A stretch of 64,000 nt of DNA, taken from contig CBDCDT010000002.1 in the NCBI GenBank assembly GCA_965215445.1, positions 806,001-870,000 of the forward strand. The letters are read 5' to 3'. Below, piece by piece: positions 60,109 through 64,000 of this stretch (position 1 is the first letter of the stretch; each line of letters opens with the position of its first letter). A program made the position numbers and the translations under genes. Origin of the DNA: CBDBLK01 sp965215445. GTDB taxonomy: Bacteria; Bdellovibrionota; Bacteriovoracia; Bacteriovoracales; Bacteriovoracaceae. The notes below the pieces were generated by a model. It saw nothing but the letters and a program-made list of their open reading frames with translations. It searched no databases and was not told the DNA's origin.

Positions 60109-61284
60109 ATGTCCAAAAAAACTTTACTGGCCCCAAAAAAACTTCACTCCCTTTATATGCATTTTCCCTTTTGCCGCCATCTATGCAATTACTGCGATTT
60201 TTACAAGGCGTTGCCCCAATCTTCCAAGGATATTGAGCAATTCCACGCTTTTCTTACTACCTCCTGGGAAAGTCATCAGACTTGGCTGGAGTCTTTGGGA
60301 CGTTATTGGGGGCCTTTGCAGACGTTTTATTTGGGAGGGGGAACCCCATCTCTTTGGGGTGCTCAAGGGGCACAATTCTTGAAAAGTTTTTTTGCTGAGC
60401 ATGAAATAGCTCTCCACCCCGAAGGGGAACACACCATGGAGATGAATCCTGGAACCTATACCCCTGAAGGCATCAGGGCGTGGATGGATTTTGGTATTAA
60501 CCGCTTTAGCTTGGGCCTTCAAGCTCTCGATGTAGACTTTTTGAGTGATCTGGACAGGGTTCACTCTCTCGAAGAGTCCTTTCATGCTCTGGAATTTTTG
60601 TCTTCACTGAAAAGTGAAGGCATCCATTTCTCGGTCGATTTTATGTTGGGCCTGCCCTTTTCTTCCCAGCGCAAAAGAGATGTTTTAAAGGAGCTAGAGC
60701 AGGTGCTTGAATATGCTCCCGTACACATAAGCCTCTATATTTTAACTGTGAAAGGCGCCTACCCCCTGTACCAGAAGCTCCCGAGCGATCAGTGGATAGC
60801 ACGGGAATATTTGCAAGTGTCCGAATTTTTGTGCAAGCGGGGTTTTGAGCATTACGAAGTCTCAAATTTCGCTTTGCCAGGCCATGAATCCCGCCATAAT
60901 TTGCGCTATTGGACTTCTCAAACTACTGCTGCGTTGGGACGTTCGGCCACGGGGTTTCTATCAGAGGAGGGGATTCGTTATAAATGGAGAGTGAGGGGAG
61001 AGGGATTTTCGTTGGAGTCTCTTGATCCCAAGTCCTTGAATTTAGAGAAAATTTATCTGGGATTGCGCTTAAATAGCGGTCTTGAGCTTTCTAAGGCCTT
61101 TTCTGCTCAAGAGCAAGAGCTTATAGTAAAATGCGTTAAAAATTGGGAATTTAGAGGCCTGGCCAGCTATGGGAGTGGAATTGTCAAACTGCATCCTCGT
61201 GGGTTCTTGCTCCTCGATAGCTTGATGGGAGAGCTTTTCAAGGCACAATCCCGGCAGGTGGCCAATCCCGGCCTCTTGACATAA
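60109..61284 (+). CDS. hemW: Heme chaperone HemW (radical SAM, HemN-like)
   Basis: The protein has 391 residues from ATG 60109. The radical SAM motif CRHLCNYCDF (C-x3-C-x2-C) binds the 4Fe-4S cluster, and YLGGGTPSLW follows. HemW inserts heme into respiratory enzymes; it was long mistaken for coproporphyrinogen oxidase, from which it differs in lacking the extra HemN cysteine. The open frame reaches back to 60007 across the M16 gene, but the start at 60109 fits the family and avoids that overlap. Its last codons contain the -35 of the grpE promoter. Confidence 0.92.
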   Translation: MSKKTLLAPKKLHSLYMHFPFCRHLCNYCDFYKALPQSSKDIEQFHAFLTTSWESHQTWLESLGRYWGPLQTFYLGGGTPSLWGAQGAQFLKSFFAEHEIALHPEGEHTMEMNPGTYTPEGIRAWMDFGINRFSLGLQALDVDFLSDLDRVHSLEESFHALEFLSSLKSEGIHFSVDFMLGLPFSSQRKRDVLKELEQVLEYAPVHISLYILTVKGAYPLYQKLPSDQWIAREYLQVSEFLCKRGFEHYEVSNFALPGHESRHNLRYWTSQTTAALGRSATGFLSEEGIRYKWRVRGEGFSLESLDPKSLNLEKIYLGLRLNSGLELSKAFSAQEQELIVKCVKNWEFRGLASYGSGIVKLHPRGFLLLDSLMGELFKAQSRQVANPGLLT

Positions 61285-61302
61285 GTAGGAATGCCCCCAT
61301 CT
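61275..61302 (+). promoter_or_regulatory. Sigma-32-like heat-shock promoter of grpE-dnaK-dnaJ
   Basis: CTTGAC (61275-61280, consensus CTTGAA), a 14-base spacer and CCCCAT followed by CTTA (from 61295) match the RpoH promoter (CCCCATnTA). The -35 overlaps the hemW stop. It lies about 45 bases before the grpE start. No CIRCE inverted repeat was seen. Confidence 0.75.
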
Positions 61303-61345
61303 TAAGCTCAGGAGCATTTGAACCTTAAACAGAAAGGATAAGATT

Positions 61346-61930
61346 GTGACCGAAGCAAATGGTGAAGAAAATAAAGATTCTCAGCAAAAGGCCGCGCCAG
61401 AGGGCAAAAAAAGTTCTCGCAAAAAACGAGAGAAAAAACTAGAGACTGCACAAGTGGAGGCGGAAGCGAAGAAATCAGAGGAAAAAAATACTCTCGAAGG
61501 AGAGGACTATAAGAGCAAATACTTGTACCTGGCCGCGGAAATGGAAAATATGAAAAGGCGCTTTGAGCGTGAACGGGAAAATTTTCTTAAATACGGAAAT
61601 GAAAAAGTTTTGTCGGCATTAATTGAGGTGGTAGATAATTTTGACCGCAGCATTGAGGCCCTAAAGGACGACAAAGATGAAAAAATTATCAATATTCGAG
61701 TGGGTATTGAAATGGTGAGAACTCAGTTTCTGGATACTTTAAAGCAGCACGGCCTTGAGGCCGTTCAGGCATTGGGGCAGGAGTTCGATCCAAATTTTCA
61801 CGAGGCCATAGGAGAGCAACCAACTGAAGGAAAAAAAGATCAGGAAGTTGTTCAAGAGTATCAGAAAGGCTACCTTCTCAATGGACGCTTGTTGAGGGCC
61901 GCCAAAGTGATTGTTGCTAAAAACGATTAA
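61346..61930 (+). CDS. grpE: Nucleotide exchange factor GrpE
   Basis: The protein has 194 residues: a charged Lys/Glu-rich head, a long helix (KYLYLAAEMENMKRRFERERENFLKYGNEKVL), and the C-terminal beta domain (FDPNFHEAIGEQPTEGKKDQEVVQEYQKGYLLNGRLLRAAKVIVAKN). It exchanges ADP for ATP on DnaK. GTG 61346 follows AAAGGAT. The operon order grpE-dnaK-dnaJ is conserved. Confidence 0.96.
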   Translation: MTEANGEENKDSQQKAAPEGKKSSRKKREKKLETAQVEAEAKKSEEKNTLEGEDYKSKYLYLAAEMENMKRRFERERENFLKYGNEKVLSALIEVVDNFDRSIEALKDDKDEKIINIRVGIEMVRTQFLDTLKQHGLEAVQALGQEFDPNFHEAIGEQPTEGKKDQEVVQEYQKGYLLNGRLLRAAKVIVAKND

Positions 61931-61967
61931 CCAAAACACCAAACTGGAAAAAGAAGGAGAATAGAAA

Positions 61968-63902
61968 ATGGGAAAAATTATTGGAATTGACTTGGGTACG
62001 ACAAATTCTTGTGTTGCCGTCCTCGAAAACGGCAAGGCAAAGGTAATCCAAAATGCGGAGGGACACAATACCACTCCTTCCGTGGTTGCCTTTGGAAAAG
62101 GTGGGGAGACGCTGGTTGGTCAGGTGGCCAAGCGGCAGGCGGTGACCAACCCCAAGAAAACGCTTTACGGTCTTAAACGCCTCATCGGGCGCAAACTCGA
62201 TTCCGCCGAGTCCAAAAAATTTGCAGAGATGGCCCCCTTTAAAGTGTTTGCCAACAAAAACGGGGACGCTTGGGTGGAAGTGGACGGCAACAAAATGGCG
62301 CCACAGGAAATCTCTGCCAAAGTTCTGCAAAAAATGAAGCAAGGGGCGGAAGATTTTCTAGGCGAAAAAGTTTCGGAAGCCGTTATAACAGTTCCCGCCT
62401 ACTTTAACGATGCTCAAAGACAGGCGACCAAGGATGCCGGCCGCATTGCCGGACTTGAGGTCAAGCGAATCGTCAACGAACCGACGGCCGCCGCTTTGGC
62501 CTACGGGATGGAGAACAAGCAAGACAAAAATGTTGCCGTATTTGACCTGGGTGGAGGAACTTTTGATATTTCGATTCTCGAAATCACGGGAGATGGAGTT
62601 TTTGAAGTCAAGGCCACCAACGGAGATACCTTTTTAGGTGGTGAAAACTTTGATGAAGAAATTATCAATTGGATAATAGGCGAATTTAAATCACTTGAGG
62701 GAATTGACCTCGGTCAAGACCCGATGGCCCAGCAAAGACTCAAAGAGGCCGCCGAGAAGGCCAAACACGACCTTTCTGCGGTCACTTCCCACGAGATCAA
62801 CATTCCCTTTGTCACCGCCGATGCCAGTGGGCCGAAGCACTTGAATTTGACTCTTTCGAGGGCCAAATTTGAGAGCTTGATTGAAAAGCATTTGCAAGGC
62901 CTGAAGGCCCCTTGTGAAACCTGTATTCAGGATTCGGGATTTGCCAAAAATGAAATTCACGAAGTTATTTTGGTGGGAGGTTCCACTCGTATTCCCGCCG
63001 TACAAGAGCAGGTCAAGGCGATTTTTGGCAAAGAACCTTCCAAAGGCGTGAATCCCGATGAAGTTGTGGCCAGTGGTGCTGCCATTCAAGGAGGAGTCTT
63101 GGGAGGTGATGTAAAAGATGTTTTACTTCTCGACGTAACACCGTTGTCTTTGGGAATTGAAACTTTAGGTGGAGTTCTCACGAGAATTATTGATAAAAAT
63201 ACCACTATCCCCACCAAAAAATCCCAGGTTTTTTCAACTGCTGCCGATAATCAGCCGGCGGTCAGTATTCACGTTTTGCAAGGAGAGAGGGAATTTGCCC
63301 GAGACAACAAAACTTTGGGTAAATTTGATTTAACCGGAATATCTCCCGCTCCCCGTGGAGTTCCCCAGATTGAGGTGACTTTTGACATTGATGCCAACGG
63401 AATTGTCAATGTTTCGGCGGTGGACAAGGCCACTGGAAAGTCTCAGGAAATTAAAATTACTGCCGGCTCTGGCCTGAGTGAAGAAGAAATAGAAAAAATG
63501 GTCAAAGAGGCAGATCTTCACCGCACGGAAGATCAGAAAAAAAGGGAAGTCGTGGATATGCGCAACGAACTCGACGCCATGGTTTTGATGGCCGAAAAGA
63601 GCCTTAAAGAAGGTGAGGGTAAAATTTCTGAAACCTCCAAAGGTGAGTTAAACGAGGCCCTGAAAGAGGCCCGCAGCAAACAGACTTCTGAAAACCTCGA
63701 TGAACTCAAGGCCGCCAAAGAGAGATTGCAAAATATCGCTCACAAAGTTGCCACTGAGGTTTATAGTCAACAATCAGGTTCTGAAAGTGCAGCAAAGGCA
63801 GAACCAGGCCCTCAAGCAAATCAGAGTGACCAGGGAGGAACCGCCGGCCATGAACCCAAAAAAGATGAAGATGTTGTAGATGCGGATTTCAAAGAGGTTT
63901 AG
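61968..63902 (+). CDS. dnaK: Chaperone DnaK (Hsp70)
   Basis: The protein has 644 residues. The ATPase start MGKIIGIDLGTTNSCVAVLENG, the phosphate motif VFDLGGGTFDISILEI, the second phosphate motif VILVGGSTRIPAVQEQV, the linker DVLLLDVTPLSLGIETLGGV and the substrate domain are complete. It ends in an acidic tail (DEDVVDADFKEV). It refolds proteins with DnaJ and GrpE. ATG 61968 follows AAGGAG. The gene is clearly richer in G and C than the flagellar block. Confidence 0.98.
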   Translation: MGKIIGIDLGTTNSCVAVLENGKAKVIQNAEGHNTTPSVVAFGKGGETLVGQVAKRQAVTNPKKTLYGLKRLIGRKLDSAESKKFAEMAPFKVFANKNGDAWVEVDGNKMAPQEISAKVLQKMKQGAEDFLGEKVSEAVITVPAYFNDAQRQATKDAGRIAGLEVKRIVNEPTAAALAYGMENKQDKNVAVFDLGGGTFDISILEITGDGVFEVKATNGDTFLGGENFDEEIINWIIGEFKSLEGIDLGQDPMAQQRLKEAAEKAKHDLSAVTSHEINIPFVTADASGPKHLNLTLSRAKFESLIEKHLQGLKAPCETCIQDSGFAKNEIHEVILVGGSTRIPAVQEQVKAIFGKEPSKGVNPDEVVASGAAIQGGVLGGDVKDVLLLDVTPLSLGIETLGGVLTRIIDKNTTIPTKKSQVFSTAADNQPAVSIHVLQGEREFARDNKTLGKFDLTGISPAPRGVPQIEVTFDIDANGIVNVSAVDKATGKSQEIKITAGSGLSEEEIEKMVKEADLHRTEDQKKREVVDMRNELDAMVLMAEKSLKEGEGKISETSKGELNEALKEARSKQTSENLDELKAAKERLQNIAHKVATEVYSQQSGSESAAKAEPGPQANQSDQGGTAGHEPKKDEDVVDADFKEV

Positions 63903-63938
63903 AATAGATAATTGAGGCCACAGTGAAGGAGGTTCTCC

Positions 63939-64000
63939 CTGAGCAAGCGAGATTATTACGAAGTTTTAGGAGTGGGGAGAGATGCCTCAAATAACGCCAT
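63939..64000 (+). CDS. dnaJ: Chaperone DnaJ, 3'-truncated by window edge, apparent CTG start
   Basis: The visible residues SKRDYYEVLGVGRDASNNA match the DnaJ J-domain start. The only possible start is CTG at 63939: a stop (TGA, 63924-63926) lies just upstream in frame, no ATG, GTG or TTG lies between it and the J domain, and a perfect AAGGAGG (63926-63932) stands six bases before the CTG. The first in-frame GTG would remove the conserved DYYEVLG. It is the third gene of the heat-shock operon. A sequencing error in the start codon cannot be excluded. Confidence 0.9.
   Translation, partial: MSKRDYYEVLGVGRDASNNA

Noticed and set aside
1..64000. tRNA, rRNA, riboswitch, CRISPR or toxin-antitoxin loci
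   Set aside because: All intergenic gaps were read; none shows a cloverleaf, repeat-spacer pattern or recognisable aptamer, and no gene pair has toxin-antitoxin features.

Overview
This window comes from a Gram-negative, flagellated, respiring bacterium with an outer membrane and lipid A. Codon use is AT-rich. The flagellar gene order, the many secreted orphan proteins and the low G+C point to the Bdellovibrio-like predators (Bdellovibrionota, possibly the Bacteriovorax/Halobacteriovorax side). That placement is an inference: there is no rRNA or other decisive marker here. No tRNA, rRNA, CRISPR array, insertion sequence or prophage was seen. No gene-free stretch exceeds about 170 bases.

Layout. 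(1) Positions 1-2500 hold the end of a heme-copper oxidase cluster: a multiheme cytochrome c truncated by the window edge, oxidase subunit III, a small CPNC membrane protein and a DUF420 assembly-type protein. (2) Positions 2600-16500 hold a flagellar block behind a good sigma-70 promoter: fliL-M-N-O-P-Q-R, flhB, flhA, flhF, flhG, fliA, then a large MCP-like protein without a recognisable signalling tip. (3) Positions 16500-21250 hold coaE and mazG (minus), then ybeY, prfB with its programmed +1 frameshift, and a LolCE/LolD pair. (4) Positions 21300-31650 hold the envelope cluster bamA-skp-lpxD-fabZ-lpxA-(Gfo/Idh oxidoreductase)-lpxB-lpxK, then rpsA. (5) Positions 31650-37412 (minus) hold a complete oligopeptide/dipeptide ABC importer with a small last gene. 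(6) Positions 37477-40290 hold sfsA, a DnaQ-like exonuclease and two secreted orphans. (7) Positions 40290-47823 (minus) hold an MBL hydrolase, accD, folC, lptD, an unknown, surE and an NlpD-like peptidase. (8) Positions 47968-52331 hold a STAS protein and three envelope orphans. (9) Positions 52400-57500 hold eno, meaB, methylmalonyl-CoA mutase and an unknown. (10) Positions 57496-64000 hold an M16 peptidase, hemW, and a heat-shock operon grpE-dnaK-dnaJ (dnaJ cut by the window edge) behind a sigma-32-like promoter.

How they work together. Most of the window is housekeeping: flagellar export and placement, outer-membrane biogenesis (BamA, Skp, LptD, LpxA/B/D/K, Lol), translation (S1, RF2, YbeY) and protein folding. 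The notable departures are a FlhF whose GTPase P-loop has lost its lysine, a putative 3-keto-sugar-type oxidoreductase between lpxA and lpxB, and a dnaJ that appears to start at CTG. Others are an lptD without a normal start codon at the right place, a 50-bp copy of the nlpD 3' end flanking an orphan gene, and strong over-use of the tetranucleotide GGCC. I did not find a clearly new multi-gene defence or secretion system.
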